A stretch of DNA of 64,000 nt from NCBI GenBank assembly GCA_035293985.1, contig DATGLS010000045.1:248001-312000 (forward strand), in the 5' to 3' direction. The notes beneath the pieces are model-generated. The model had not been told where the DNA came from, made no database searches, and saw nothing but the letters and a program-made list of their open reading frames with translations. Positions 1 through 8,255 of this stretch are shown one piece after another (position 1 is the stretch's first letter; every line of letters starts with the position of its first letter). The translations under genes were made by a program, and so were the position numbers. The DNA comes from JAVDCA01 sp035293985. Lineage in GTDB: Bacteria > Pseudomonadota > Alphaproteobacteria > Rhizobiales > Xanthobacteraceae.

Positions 1-282
1 GGGCTCGCCGACGAGGCGATCCGGGACCTGCAGTCCGCGCTCGCCAATGACAAGGACATCGCCGACGGCTATGACTATCTGGCCATGGCCTACGGACGCA
101 AAGGCGACATTCCGCATGCCGACCTCGCCTCGGCGCAGGCGGCGTTCACGCGCGGTCAGTGGATGACCGCACGTCAGCTCGCTTTGCGGGCGAAGACACG
201 CTTCCCGGTCGGCGCCCCCGGCTGGGTCAAGGCCGACGATATCGTGAGCTACAAGCCGCCCAAGCCCAGGCCAGGTCTCTAG
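1..282 (+). CDS. C-terminal end of a TPR-containing M48-type metalloprotease (partial)
   Basis: The reading frame is open from the first base and stops at TAG 280-282, so only the last 93 residues are visible. The text shows tetratricopeptide-like helices (DEAIRDLQSALANDK, then YDYLAMAYGRKGDIPHADL) followed by a second helical pair and a short Pro/Lys-rich tail. In related Rhizobiales an M48 family (BepA/YfgC-like) periplasmic protease with C-terminal TPRs lies directly before a DsbA-like gene, and the same order is seen here. The protease identity therefore rests on gene order plus the TPR tail; the HExxH catalytic part is outside the window. Confidence 0.6.
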   Translation, partial: GLADEAIRDLQSALANDKDIADGYDYLAMAYGRKGDIPHADLASAQAAFTRGQWMTARQLALRAKTRFPVGAPGWVKADDIVSYKPPKPRPGL

Positions 283-329
283 ACCGACGCTGCACGTTTG
301 CCGATTTCACGCCACAGAGGACATCTTCG

Positions 330-1100
330 ATGAGCTTGAATTTCCGCCTTCTCGCTGCCGCCGCAGCCACGTCCGCGTTGCTGCTGCTGCCGGCGCCGTC
401 GCGGGCGCAGACCTTCTCGGACACGCAACGCGGCGAGATCGAGAAGATCATCAAGGATTATCTGATCTCCCATCCCGAGGTGCTCGAGCAGGCCTCGGCC
501 GAGCTCGAGAAGCGCAAGCAGCTGGCCGAGGCCGAGAAGGCCAAGACCCAGATCGCCAGCAACGCGAAGACGCTGTTTTATTCGCCGCGTCAGGTCACGA
601 TCGGGGACACCAAAGGCGAGGTAACGCTGGTCGAGTTCTTCGACTACAACTGCGGCTACTGCAAGCGCGCGCTCAGCGATCTCACCACGATCATGAAGGA
701 TGATCCGAAGCTGCGTGTGGTCCTCAAGGAATTCCCGGTTCTCGGCCCGGGCTCGGTCGAGGCGGCCAAGGTCGCGGTGGCGGTGCGCATGCAGGATGCG
801 GGCAACAAGTACTTCAAGTTCCACCAGCTTCTGCTCGGCGGCCGCGGTCAGGCCGACGAGGCGCGCGCCCTGCAGGCCGCCAAGGATGCGGGCTTCGACA
901 TGACGCGTATCCGCAAGGACATGCAGAGTGACGAGGTGAAGGCCGAGATCGACGAGAACATGAAGCTCGCCGAGGCGCTCAGCCTCAGCGGCACGCCGAG
1001 CTACGTCGTCGGCTCGGAGGTCGTGGTCGGCGCGGTCGGGCTCGACGCGCTCAAGCAGAAAGTGAACATGGCGCGCTGCGGCAAGGCGACCTGTTCCTGA
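330..1100 (+). CDS. DsbA-family periplasmic thiol:disulfide oxidoreductase
   Basis: A 256-residue exported thioredoxin-fold protein. Residues 1 to about 27 form a Sec signal peptide (Ala/Leu-rich core, then SRAQ). A charged helical segment (about 30-80, rich in Glu/Lys) precedes the thioredoxin fold, as in the ScsC/Com1 type of DsbA proteins. The redox motif is CGYC at 108-111 in the context FFDYNCGYCKRAL, and the cis-proline loop is GTPSYV near 221. The ATG at 330 was chosen because the signal peptide starts there; the frame is open further upstream but reads through non-signal sequence. Likely role: oxidising or isomerising cysteines of envelope proteins. Confidence 0.9.
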   Translation: MSLNFRLLAAAAATSALLLLPAPSRAQTFSDTQRGEIEKIIKDYLISHPEVLEQASAELEKRKQLAEAEKAKTQIASNAKTLFYSPRQVTIGDTKGEVTLVEFFDYNCGYCKRALSDLTTIMKDDPKLRVVLKEFPVLGPGSVEAAKVAVAVRMQDAGNKYFKFHQLLLGGRGQADEARALQAAKDAGFDMTRIRKDMQSDEVKAEIDENMKLAEALSLSGTPSYVVGSEVVVGAVGLDALKQKVNMARCGKATCS

Positions 1101-1231
1101 AGGTTCACTGATCTCGCCGCCGGCGGGGGGCAGAGCTTCCCCTCGCCGGCCGCGCCGCCTATAACGGCGGGCCGAATGACGTCGGGGGGAAATCGTACGA
1201 TCCCTCGGGCTTCGGCCCGCGGCGAGAGTCC

Positions 1232-1699
1232 ATGCCTCAAACGGTCTACGTCCTCAACGGCCCCAACCTCAATCTGCTCGGCACGCGCGAGCCGGAGAAG
1301 TACGGCCACGCGACCATCGCCGACGTCGAGAGGCTCGTCCGCGCCAAGGCCGAGGACTTCGGCTGGGCGGTCGAGTTTCGCCAAACGAACCACGAGGGCG
1401 TGCTGGTCGACTGGATCCAGGAGGCGGCCGCCAAAAAGGCGGTCGGCGTCGTGCTCAATCCCGCCGCCTTGACGACCACCTCGATTGCGCTGCTCGACGC
1501 GATCCTCGCCGTCAAGCTGCCGGTGGTCGAGATCCACATCACCAATATCCATCAGCGGGAAAGCTTCCGCCACGACTCCTACGTCTCCAAGGCCGCCAAA
1601 GGCGTGATCTGCGGGCTCGGCGTCGAAGGCTACGCGCTCGCCATCGCGGGGCTTGCGGCGCTCACCGGCGCGAGCACGGCCGCGGCGAGGAAGAAGTAG
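1232..1699 (+). CDS. aroQ: Type II 3-dehydroquinate dehydratase, with an altered active-site loop
   Basis: 155 residues, the usual family length. It converts 3-dehydroquinate to 3-dehydroshikimate in the shikimate pathway. The start MPQTVYVLNGPNLNLLGTRE is canonical. Arg19 and Tyr24 (EKYGH) are kept, as are Asn76, His102 (EIHITNIH), Arg109 and Arg113 (RESFR). The loop normally read as NAGAY-THTS is NPAAL-TTTS here, so the conserved substrate-binding histidine is Thr82 and the preceding aromatic is Leu80. It lies 2 bases before accB, a common order in Rhizobiales. The family call is secure; whether activity is normal is less so. Confidence 0.88.
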   Translation: MPQTVYVLNGPNLNLLGTREPEKYGHATIADVERLVRAKAEDFGWAVEFRQTNHEGVLVDWIQEAAAKKAVGVVLNPAALTTTSIALLDAILAVKLPVVEIHITNIHQRESFRHDSYVSKAAKGVICGLGVEGYALAIAGLAALTGASTAAARKK

Positions 1700-1701
1700 C
1701 C

Positions 1702-2175
1702 GTGGCGGACGCCTCCGAGAAACCGACATTGCCGGCGACCCCGTCGGCCGAGGACACGGTGCGCTCGCTCGCCAAGCTGCTCGACGAGACCGGCCTGAGC
1801 GAGATCGAGATCGAGGAAGGCGGCCGCCGCGTGCGCGTTGCGCGCGCGGCCGCGGGCGCGGCCTTCGTCGCCGCGCCCGCTCCCGTGGTGGCGGCACGAA
1901 CGGCGGCGGGGAGCGAACGGCCGCTCGAGCCGGCGGACAATCCCGGCGTCGTACTCTCCCCCATGGTCGGCTCGGCCTATCGGGCGCCCGAGCCGGGCGC
2001 CAAGCCGTTCGTCGACATCGGCAGCCGCGTGAAGGTGGGCGACACGCTCCTCATCATCGAGGCGATGAAGACGCTGAACCAGATTCCGGCCCCGCGCGCC
2101 GGCACCGTGACCCAGATCCTGTTCGAGGATGGTCAGCCCGTCGAGTTCGGCGAGTCGCTGATGATCATCGAGTGA
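1702..2175 (+). CDS. accB: Biotin carboxyl carrier protein of acetyl-CoA carboxylase
   Basis: 157 residues starting at GTG, 2 bases after the aroQ stop. It carries biotin between AccC and the carboxyltransferase in malonyl-CoA synthesis. The N-terminal part (about 10-45, SLAKLLDETGLSEIEIEEGG) is the typical AccB leader. An Ala/Pro linker follows, and the C-terminal biotinyl domain begins near 80 (VLSPMVGSAYRAPEPGAKPF). The biotinylated lysine is Lys123 in EAMKTLN. The arrangement aroQ-accB-accC suggests one transcript, though a long palindrome separates accB and accC. Confidence 0.95.
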   Translation: MADASEKPTLPATPSAEDTVRSLAKLLDETGLSEIEIEEGGRRVRVARAAAGAAFVAAPAPVVAARTAAGSERPLEPADNPGVVLSPMVGSAYRAPEPGAKPFVDIGSRVKVGDTLLIIEAMKTLNQIPAPRAGTVTQILFEDGQPVEFGESLMIIE

Positions 2176-2177
2176 GG

Positions 2178-2269
2178 GCCGCGAATGGCGAATGGCGAAA
2201 GGCGAATGGCTGACCGCGCGCCCCTGCTCGCCACTCGCTACTCGCTATTGCCTACTCGCCATTCGCGGC
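2178..2269. repeat. Imperfect palindrome between accB and accC built from GCGAATGGC units
   Basis: The left arm 2178-2191 (GCCGCGAATGGCGA) is exactly complementary to 2256-2269. Inside the arms the left side repeats AATGGCGAA and AGGCGAATGGC, while the right side repeats CTCGCCACTCGCTACTCGC, so the whole 92-base block can fold into a long imperfect hairpin. Such GCGAATGGCGAATAGCGA-type blocks are known intergenic repeats in Bradyrhizobium-like genomes (recalled, not searched). It occupies nearly all of the accB-accC gap and might act as an mRNA processing or stability element. Confidence 0.75.
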
Positions 2270-2282
2270 GGCGGAGCCGCTG

Positions 2283-3635
2283 ATGTTCGAAAAGATCCTC
2301 ATCGCCAATCGCGGCGAGATCGCCTTGCGGGTGCTGCGCGCCTGCAAGGAGCTCGGCATCCCGACGGTCGCGGTGCACTCCACCGCGGACGCCGACGCGA
2401 TGCACGTGCGGCTCGCCGACGAGAGCGTGTGCATCGGCCCGCCGCCCGCCCGAGACAGCTACCTCAACGTGCCGGCGCTGCTCGCGGCTTGCGAGATCAC
2501 CGGTGCCGACGCGGTGCACCCCGGCTACGGCTTCCTGTCCGAGAACGCGCGCTTCGCCGAGATCCTGATCGAGCACGGCGTGCAGTTCATCGGCCCGAAG
2601 CCCGACCACATCCGCCTGATGGGGGACAAGATCGAGGCCAAGCGCACCGCCAAGCGGCTCGGGATTCCGGTGGTGCCGGGCTCGGAAGGCGGTGTCGCCT
2701 CGGACGCCGACGCGCTCGCGATCGCGCGCGACATCGGATTTCCGATCCTGGTCAAGGCCGCGGCTGGCGGCGGCGGGCGCGGCATGAAGGTCGCGCAGAC
2801 GCAAGCCGATCTCGCGGTCGCGCTCGCGACCGCGCGAGCGGAAGCCAAGGCCGCGTTCGGCGATGACGCCGTCTACCTGGAAAAATACCTGCAGCAGCCG
2901 CGCCACATCGAGATCCAGGTGCTCGGCGACGGCCACGGCCACGGGATTCATCTCGGCGAGCGCGACTGCTCGCTGCAGCGGCGCCACCAGAAGGTGCTGG
3001 AGGAGAGCCCCTCCCCGGCCCTCAACCAGGCGGCGCGCGACGCCATCGGCGAGACCGTCGCGCACGCGATCCGCGAGCTCAACTATCTCGGCGTCGGCAC
3101 AGTCGAGTTTCTCTACGAGGACGGGCGCTTCTACTTCATCGAGATGAACACCCGCATCCAGGTCGAGCATCCGGTGACCGAGATGATCACCGACATCGAT
3201 CTGATCCTCGAGCAAATCCGCATCGCCAATGGCGGCGAGCTCGCGATTGCGCAGAAGGACGTCAAGTTCCACGGCCACGCGATCGAGTGTCGCGTCAATG
3301 CCGAGAACCCGGTCTCGTTCCGCCCCTCGCCCGGCCGCATCGTGCACTACCATCCGCCCGGCGGCATGGGCGTGCGCGTCGACTCCGCCGTCTATCAGGG
3401 CTACGCGATACCGCCCTTCTACGACTCGCTGCTCGGCAAGCTGATCGTGCACGGCAAGACACGCGCCGAGTGCCTGATGCGGCTGCGCCGCGCGCTCGAC
3501 GAGTTCGTCGTCGATGGGGTCGAGACCACGCTGCCGCTGTTTCGCGCCCTGGTGCGCGACAAGGACATCGTCGACGGCAGCTATCACATCCACTGGCTCG
3601 AGGAGTTCCTCGCCAGCGGTGGCATGGCGGATTGA
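2283..3635 (+). CDS. accC: Biotin carboxylase subunit of acetyl-CoA carboxylase
   Basis: 450 residues, normal length. It uses ATP and bicarbonate to carboxylate the biotin of AccB. The N-terminal domain opens MFEKILIANRGEIALRVLRA. The ATP-grasp glycine loop is AAGGGGRGMK near 160-170, followed by EKYLQQPRHIEIQVLGD and the catalytic region FIEMNTRIQVEHPVTE (Glu, Asn and Arg of the family present). The C-terminal domain reads IECRVNAENP then SFRPSPGRI. It follows accB after the palindrome. accA and accD are not in this window, as is usual. Confidence 0.97.
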   Translation: MFEKILIANRGEIALRVLRACKELGIPTVAVHSTADADAMHVRLADESVCIGPPPARDSYLNVPALLAACEITGADAVHPGYGFLSENARFAEILIEHGVQFIGPKPDHIRLMGDKIEAKRTAKRLGIPVVPGSEGGVASDADALAIARDIGFPILVKAAAGGGGRGMKVAQTQADLAVALATARAEAKAAFGDDAVYLEKYLQQPRHIEIQVLGDGHGHGIHLGERDCSLQRRHQKVLEESPSPALNQAARDAIGETVAHAIRELNYLGVGTVEFLYEDGRFYFIEMNTRIQVEHPVTEMITDIDLILEQIRIANGGELAIAQKDVKFHGHAIECRVNAENPVSFRPSPGRIVHYHPPGGMGVRVDSAVYQGYAIPPFYDSLLGKLIVHGKTRAECLMRLRRALDEFVVDGVETTLPLFRALVRDKDIVDGSYHIHWLEEFLASGGMAD

Positions 3636-3662
3636 GCGACGAAGCTCTAAGCGGCGAATGTT

Positions 3663-4115
3663 TCAAGCCGCCAGACTCGGCACGCGCATCGTCCGCAACA
3701 TGCGCCCAACCCGCTCCGGATTGTACGGCTTTGGCACGAACGCTGAGCCCGCTACCGCCTGCGTGACGGCGACGACGGTGCCCGAGGTGTAGACGACGAT
3801 CAACTCGGGCAACAGCTCGCGCGCCGCGCGCGCGAGCGCCGCGCCGTCCATGGCGCCGGCGAGATTGATGTCGGTGAAGAGAATGTCGACGCGCAGGCCG
3901 TCGCGCAGTCGTGCGAGCGCCTCCTCGGCGCTGAGCGCCGTGTGGGTGACGAAACCCTGCTGATCGAGCGTATCGGCCGTATCGACGCAGACGATGGCCT
4001 CGTCCTCGACGACGAGCACGTGGCATACCGGGCCTTTGTCCGATTGGTCCCTTCGGTCCCTTGGGCCCCATGCGTCGCCAGGATCACCATGTCCCTTGGT
4101 GCCGGCCGTTGTCAC
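3663..4115 (-). CDS. Stand-alone response-regulator receiver domain
   Basis: 150 residues consisting of one CheY-like receiver and no output domain. After about 30 polar N-terminal residues the fold starts CHVLVVEDEAIV (acidic pocket), the phospho-acceptor Asp is in LFTDINL, the conserved Thr/Ser in VVYTSGT, and the Lys in FVPKPYN. Single-receiver proteins of this kind are abundant in Rhizobiales, and the cognate kinase cannot be told from the sequence. It is convergent with accC and diverges from aat. The N-terminal stretch is encoded by a repetitive GGTCCCTT-rich run, so the true start may lie further in, close to the receiver. Confidence 0.8.
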   Translation of the reverse strand: MTTAGTKGHGDPGDAWGPRDRRDQSDKGPVCHVLVVEDEAIVCVDTADTLDQQGFVTHTALSAEEALARLRDGLRVDILFTDINLAGAMDGAALARAARELLPELIVVYTSGTVVAVTQAVAGSAFVPKPYNPERVGRMLRTMRVPSLAA

Positions 4116-4320
4116 TGCGGTTCCCCTTCTCGGCGCGCGCTTGTGCGGCGCGGCATGCTCATTGCGCTAACGCGAAGGGCGGCTGATGTTTCCAATTTCG
4201 CGAAAGGTGTAGAGATTTATGGTTGCGGTTTTGCTAATGCTTGCCGCGGAACCATGGGGACATCACCGGCATCTTCTCAAGCCGGCGTTTCGCGGCGGAA
4301 CTTGGAAAAGAAGAAGACGA

Positions 4321-4995
4321 ATGGCCAGCCGCGACGCCGCCTTTGTCGAGATCACGCCGGAGGTCCTGCTCAAGGCCTATGCGTGCGGCATCTTCCCGAT
4401 GGCCGAAAGCGCGGAAGATCCGGCGCTGTACTGGATCGAGCCCGAGCAGCGCGGCGTCATTCCGCTCGAAGGCTTCCACGTCGCGAGCCGGCTCGCCCGC
4501 ACGGTGCGCGCAGAACGCTTTACGGTCGTGTGCAACCGCGACTTCGAGGCGGTCATCGACGGCTGCGCCGAGCCGCAGCCCGGCCGCGCGCGCACCTGGA
4601 TCAACCGGCGCATCCGCGGCCTCTATCTCGGCCTCCATCGCATCGGGCACTGCCATACGGTCGAGGCCTATGACGGCGACGAGCTGGTCGGCGGGCTCTA
4701 TGGCGTGAGCCTCGGGCGCACGTTCTTCGGCGAGAGCATGTTCCACCGCCGCCGCGACGCCTCGAAGGTCGCACTGGTGCATCTCGTGGCGCGGCTGCGC
4801 GCCGGCGGCTTCCGCCTGCTCGACACCCAGTTCGTCACCGATCACCTGAAAACCTTCGGCGCCGTCGAGGTGCCGCGCAAGCAGTATCACAAGCAATTGG
4901 CCGAAGCCCTCGTCGGCGAAGCGAACTTTGCGGCGCTGCCGCTCGACCAGCCGATCGCGGGCGAGCAGGCGCTCGCGCTGGCGACGCAAGAGTGA
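4321..4995 (+). CDS. aat: Leucyl/phenylalanyl-tRNA--protein transferase
   Basis: 224 residues, family-typical. It adds Leu or Phe to N-terminal Arg/Lys of proteins for the N-degron (ClpS/ClpAP) pathway. Signature stretches are LLKAYACGIFPMAE, YWIEPEQRGVIPL, then GGLYGVSLGRTFFGESMF, and DTQFVTDHLKTFGAVEVPR near the end. ATG 4321 was chosen because it lies behind a purine-rich GGAAAAGAAGAAG and begins the conserved region; the frame is open 34 codons further upstream without family similarity. Confidence 0.95.
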   Translation: MASRDAAFVEITPEVLLKAYACGIFPMAESAEDPALYWIEPEQRGVIPLEGFHVASRLARTVRAERFTVVCNRDFEAVIDGCAEPQPGRARTWINRRIRGLYLGLHRIGHCHTVEAYDGDELVGGLYGVSLGRTFFGESMFHRRRDASKVALVHLVARLRAGGFRLLDTQFVTDHLKTFGAVEVPRKQYHKQLAEALVGEANFAALPLDQPIAGEQALALATQE

Positions 4996-5012
4996 CTCGG
5001 GGTCCATTGACC

Positions 5013-5114
5013 CGTTCGAAGAACGGCGTCGCTTCGCTCGCCTGTGTCCCGGCCATCTACGCCTTACGGGCAAAGAAGGAAGACGTGGATGCCCGGCATT
5101 CGCCGGGCATGACG
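5013..5114. repeat. Dispersed palindromic repeat, copy 1
   Basis: Member of the intergenic family described at 57117-57202. Visible parts are the GACGTGGATGCCCGG arm with its GCCGGGCATGACG partner at 5081-5114. A GGCGTCGCTTCGCTCGCC module at 5026-5043 is the reverse complement of the module in the copies at 19561 and 20577. It sits between the aat stop and the DUF2155 stop, so it lies between convergent genes and could end transcription of both. Confidence 0.75.
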
Positions 5115-5121
5115 TAGATCT

Positions 5122-6048
5122 TTACTGACGTGGCGCTTGGGCGCGCGGTTGCGGCGCCGGCCGGCGCGGACGCGGCGGCGGCTTCGGCGCTGCCGCAGGC
5201 GGCGGCGGCTGCGCCTCGGCGACCGGGGCCGGCGATGCGCCGCCTTTGCAGTCGGTGAGCCAGACGTCGTAGATCGGGTGCTCGACCGCGTGCAGGCCCG
5301 GGCTCGCGGCGAACATCCAACCCGTGAAGATGCGCTTGATCTCGCCCTGCAGCGTCACCTCGTCGACCTCGACGAAGGCGTCGGTCTGCGGCGTCTCGGT
5401 CGGCGGGCGCGTGTAGCAGACGCGCGGCGTCACCTGCAGCGCGCCGAACGCCACCGTCTCGTTGATCGCGACGTCGAACGAGGTGATGCGGCCGGTGATC
5501 TTGTCGAGACCGGAAAAGATCGCGGTTGGATTGACGATCTTCTTTGCCGGCGGCTCGATGACGATCTCGTCGCCTGGCTGCAACGTGGTGTCGACGGCGC
5601 CCGGTGGGCTGTTCGGCTGCGCTTGCCCGGGCCCAGGTACGGGTGGCACGCCGGGCGGGGCAGGCACCGTAGCTTGCGGCGGCAGCGCCGCTTGCGGCGC
5701 GACCGGCGGCACGGCGGCGCGCTGGTCGGGGACGCCTGGTGGCGGCGGCAGCGGCTCCGAGTGGATGCTGCTTTGCGGCGGCGGACCCACGTAGGGCGCC
5801 GCGTTGGTCTGCGGCGCCGGCGGTGGATACTGTGGGGTCTGCTGGTATTGCGGTTGATACTGTGGCTGGTATTGCGGCTGCGACGGCGGCGTCGGCTCGT
5901 AAGTGCGCTGCTGGTCGTATTGCTGGTTGGGGATGTTGCCCGGCGGCCGCGGCGGCGGGCCAAAAATCCCGCCGAACTGGGCAAGCGCCGGCACGGTGGC
6001 GGCGAAGCTCGCTACCACAACCACGGCGCAACGACCCAATCGGCGCAT
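5122..6048 (-). CDS. DUF2155 domain envelope protein with Pro/Gln/Tyr-rich linker
   Basis: 308 residues. Start ATG 6048 gives a clean signal peptide (MRRLGRCAVVVVASFA...VPALAQ). Residues about 30-190 are low complexity, with runs of PQYQ, PPPP and Ala/Pro. The conserved DUF2155 part (about 190-275) includes ITSFDVAINETVAFGALQV, CYTRPPTE and GWMFAASPGLHAVEHP, and a Pro/Arg tail ends the protein. The function of DUF2155 is unknown; the family is alphaproteobacterial and usually lies between aat and the NDUFA12 gene. Here NDUFA12 is 3.4 kb away, with two other genes between. Confidence 0.85.
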   Translation of the reverse strand: MRRLGRCAVVVVASFAATVPALAQFGGIFGPPPRPPGNIPNQQYDQQRTYEPTPPSQPQYQPQYQPQYQQTPQYPPPAPQTNAAPYVGPPPQSSIHSEPLPPPPGVPDQRAAVPPVAPQAALPPQATVPAPPGVPPVPGPGQAQPNSPPGAVDTTLQPGDEIVIEPPAKKIVNPTAIFSGLDKITGRITSFDVAINETVAFGALQVTPRVCYTRPPTETPQTDAFVEVDEVTLQGEIKRIFTGWMFAASPGLHAVEHPIYDVWLTDCKGGASPAPVAEAQPPPPAAAPKPPPRPRRPAPQPRAQAPRQ

Positions 6049-6278
6049 TCCGGTGTCCCGCTTCGGGGCGGACTCAAATCCCCGCGACCCTCGATATCCA
6101 CGCCCGGTTAACACGGGCAATACGGCAGCGAAAGGGCGCGCCAAGGCGCGTGTTTGCCGGAACTTGTCCTCGAGACAACAGCCTGCCCGGACGGCGCTAT
6201 CCGGTAGCAACCGCGCCGCCAGATGGGCTAGGGACATGGCCGGCACGTGGTAGGTTATGGGCTCAATTCGGGCTTTGC

Positions 6279-7988
6279 ATGCGGATATTGGCGTTCCACC
6301 CCGGCGCGCACGATTCATCGGCCGCCGTCTTCGACGACTATCGGCTCCTCGCCGCCGTCCAGGAAGAGCGGCTGACCCGACTGAAAGGCTCGGGCGACGG
6401 CATCCCGTGGCTCGCGATCGACGAGGTGCTGCGGATCGCCGGCTGGACCCGCCGCGACGTCGACGCCATCGCCTCCACGCGCGCCTTCTATCCGACGATT
6501 TTTCTGCGCCCCTCCCTGTTCAAGGAGATCGATTACGCGGTGCGCCGCTGGCGCGGCAAGGAGCCGGGCCTGCGCGAGATGTGGCGCGAGTGCCAGCGCC
6601 GCGGCACCGCCGACACGAGCGCGATCTTCGCCGCCGCTCGCTTCCTCGACGTCAACGGGTTTCGCTCCGACACGCGATTTCATTTCGGCAATCACCACGC
6701 CGCCCACGCGCTGCCGGCGCTGTTCTTCACCGACTGGCAGGACGCGCTGGTGTTCACCGCTGACGGCATCGGCGACAATGTCAGCTACTCGATCCGCACG
6801 CTGAAGAATGGCGCGCTCGACTGCCATTTCGGCGACGACCGCGACCTGCTGCGCGCGCTCAAAGCCAACAGCATCGGCCAGGCCTACAGCTTCGCCACCG
6901 CCCTGTGCGGCTTCCGCAAGCTGCGCCACGAGGGCAAGCTCACGGGGCTCGCGGCCTATGGCGAGCCGACGCTCGCGCCCGCGATCGCGCAGCGCTTTTG
7001 CGTCGATGTCGACGGGCTCATCGCCACCGATTTCCGCGGCGAGGTCGAGATCGGCGACGCGATGGGGCGCATCTGCAAGGGCGCCTCGCGCGAGACCATC
7101 GCGGCCTCGATCCAGAAGGCGACCGAGGACCTGATGCTCGCGGCGGTGCGCCATTGGATCGATCGCCACAAGGTGCGCCATCTCGGCCTCGGCGGCGGCC
7201 TCTTCGCCAATGTGCGGCTCAACCGGCTGCTCGCCGAAAGCCTGCCGCTCGACGAGGTGTTCGTCTTCCCGGCCATGGGCGACGACGGTCTCTGCGTCGG
7301 CGCCGCGCTGTCGTTCCTGCTCGGGCGCGACGGCCTCACCACCTGGCTCGGCAAGCGTTATCGGCTCGACACCGTCTATCTCGGCCGCGATTTCGATCGC
7401 GACATCGACGCGGCGCTCGGTTCCGCGGGCCTGCGCCGGCAAAGTGAGGCACCGACCGCGGGCGCGGTCGCGCGCATCGCCGCCGGCCAGGTCGGCGCCG
7501 CCTATCTGGGCCGCATGGAGTTCGGCCCGCGCGCGCTCGGCGCCCGCAGCATCATCGCGAGCCCGGCCGACCACGCGATCAACGACGATCTCAACCATCG
7601 GCTCGAACGCTCGGAGTTCATGCCCTTCGCGCCCTACGTGCTCGACGAGGATGCCGACAAGGTCTTCGAGATCACGCCCGTGAACCGCTATGCGGCGCGC
7701 TTCATGACCATCACGTGCGGCGTGCGGCCCGAGTGGCGCGACAAGATCCCGGCGGTCGTCCACGTCGACGGCACCGCCCGGCCGCAGATCGTGCGCGAGC
7801 GCGAGAACCCGCTCTATGCCGCGATCCTGCGCGGCTTTCGCGACGCGACCGGGCTGCCGGTGCTGGTCAATACGAGCTTCAACGTGCACGAGGAGCCGAT
7901 CGTCAACGCGCCCACTGAATGCGCCCGAGCGCTGGCCGACGGCCGCATCGATTTCGTCGTCACCGAGCAGGCGATCTACACGCGCTAG
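6279..7988 (+). CDS. NodU/TobZ-type carbamoyltransferase
   Basis: 569 residues. The family transfers a carbamoyl group from carbamoyl phosphate (via carbamoyl-adenylate) onto a sugar, antibiotic or lipochitooligosaccharide hydroxyl. It starts MRILAFHPGAHDSSAAVFDD. The metal/nucleotide-site histidines lie in FGNHHAAHALPALFF. The Kae1-like glycine motif is LGGGLFANVRLN, and the C-terminal domain has GRMEFGPRALGARSI, FMPFAPYVL and VLVNTSFNVHEEP. The acceptor cannot be told; no nod genes or glycosyltransferases are near, so a surface polysaccharide is only a guess. Base composition matches the neighbours. Confidence 0.9.
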   Translation: MRILAFHPGAHDSSAAVFDDYRLLAAVQEERLTRLKGSGDGIPWLAIDEVLRIAGWTRRDVDAIASTRAFYPTIFLRPSLFKEIDYAVRRWRGKEPGLREMWRECQRRGTADTSAIFAAARFLDVNGFRSDTRFHFGNHHAAHALPALFFTDWQDALVFTADGIGDNVSYSIRTLKNGALDCHFGDDRDLLRALKANSIGQAYSFATALCGFRKLRHEGKLTGLAAYGEPTLAPAIAQRFCVDVDGLIATDFRGEVEIGDAMGRICKGASRETIAASIQKATEDLMLAAVRHWIDRHKVRHLGLGGGLFANVRLNRLLAESLPLDEVFVFPAMGDDGLCVGAALSFLLGRDGLTTWLGKRYRLDTVYLGRDFDRDIDAALGSAGLRRQSEAPTAGAVARIAAGQVGAAYLGRMEFGPRALGARSIIASPADHAINDDLNHRLERSEFMPFAPYVLDEDADKVFEITPVNRYAARFMTITCGVRPEWRDKIPAVVHVDGTARPQIVRERENPLYAAILRGFRDATGLPVLVNTSFNVHEEPIVNAPTECARALADGRIDFVVTEQAIYTR

Positions 7989-7989
7989 C

Positions 7990-8100
7990 GCGTCATGCGC
8001 GCCGATGCGGACATCCGCGCCTTTGCCGTTATTCAGCAAGCAAGACGTGGATGGCCGTGCCAAGCCCGGCCAACCCCGGCCAGACGGGTGGATCAGATCA
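7990..8100. repeat. Dispersed palindromic repeat, copy 2 (degenerate)
   Basis: Starts CGTCATGCGCGCCGATG right after the carbamoyltransferase stop and continues with CAGCAAGCAAGACGTGGATG GCCG, then GCCCGGCCA twice and ACGGGTGGATCA. The last module also closes the copies at 19634 and 20633. It is more decayed than the others. Confidence 0.65.
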
Positions 8101-8255
8101 AGCCGAGTCAACTCCAACGATGACTCGCGACGCTCTGCCGCAACGGCGCCGAGGCTCTTTTCTCGACGGTGGGCGGGATGCCACAATCAGGATCGGGCAA
8201 TCCAATGAGGCCGCGCCAAGAGCCTCGTCACCACATCAGAGCAAGGGAGAGAACG

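Noticed and set aside
3663..4115. LuxR- or OmpR-type full response regulator
   Set aside because: Only a receiver domain fits; the remaining N-terminal residues are too few for a DNA-binding domain.
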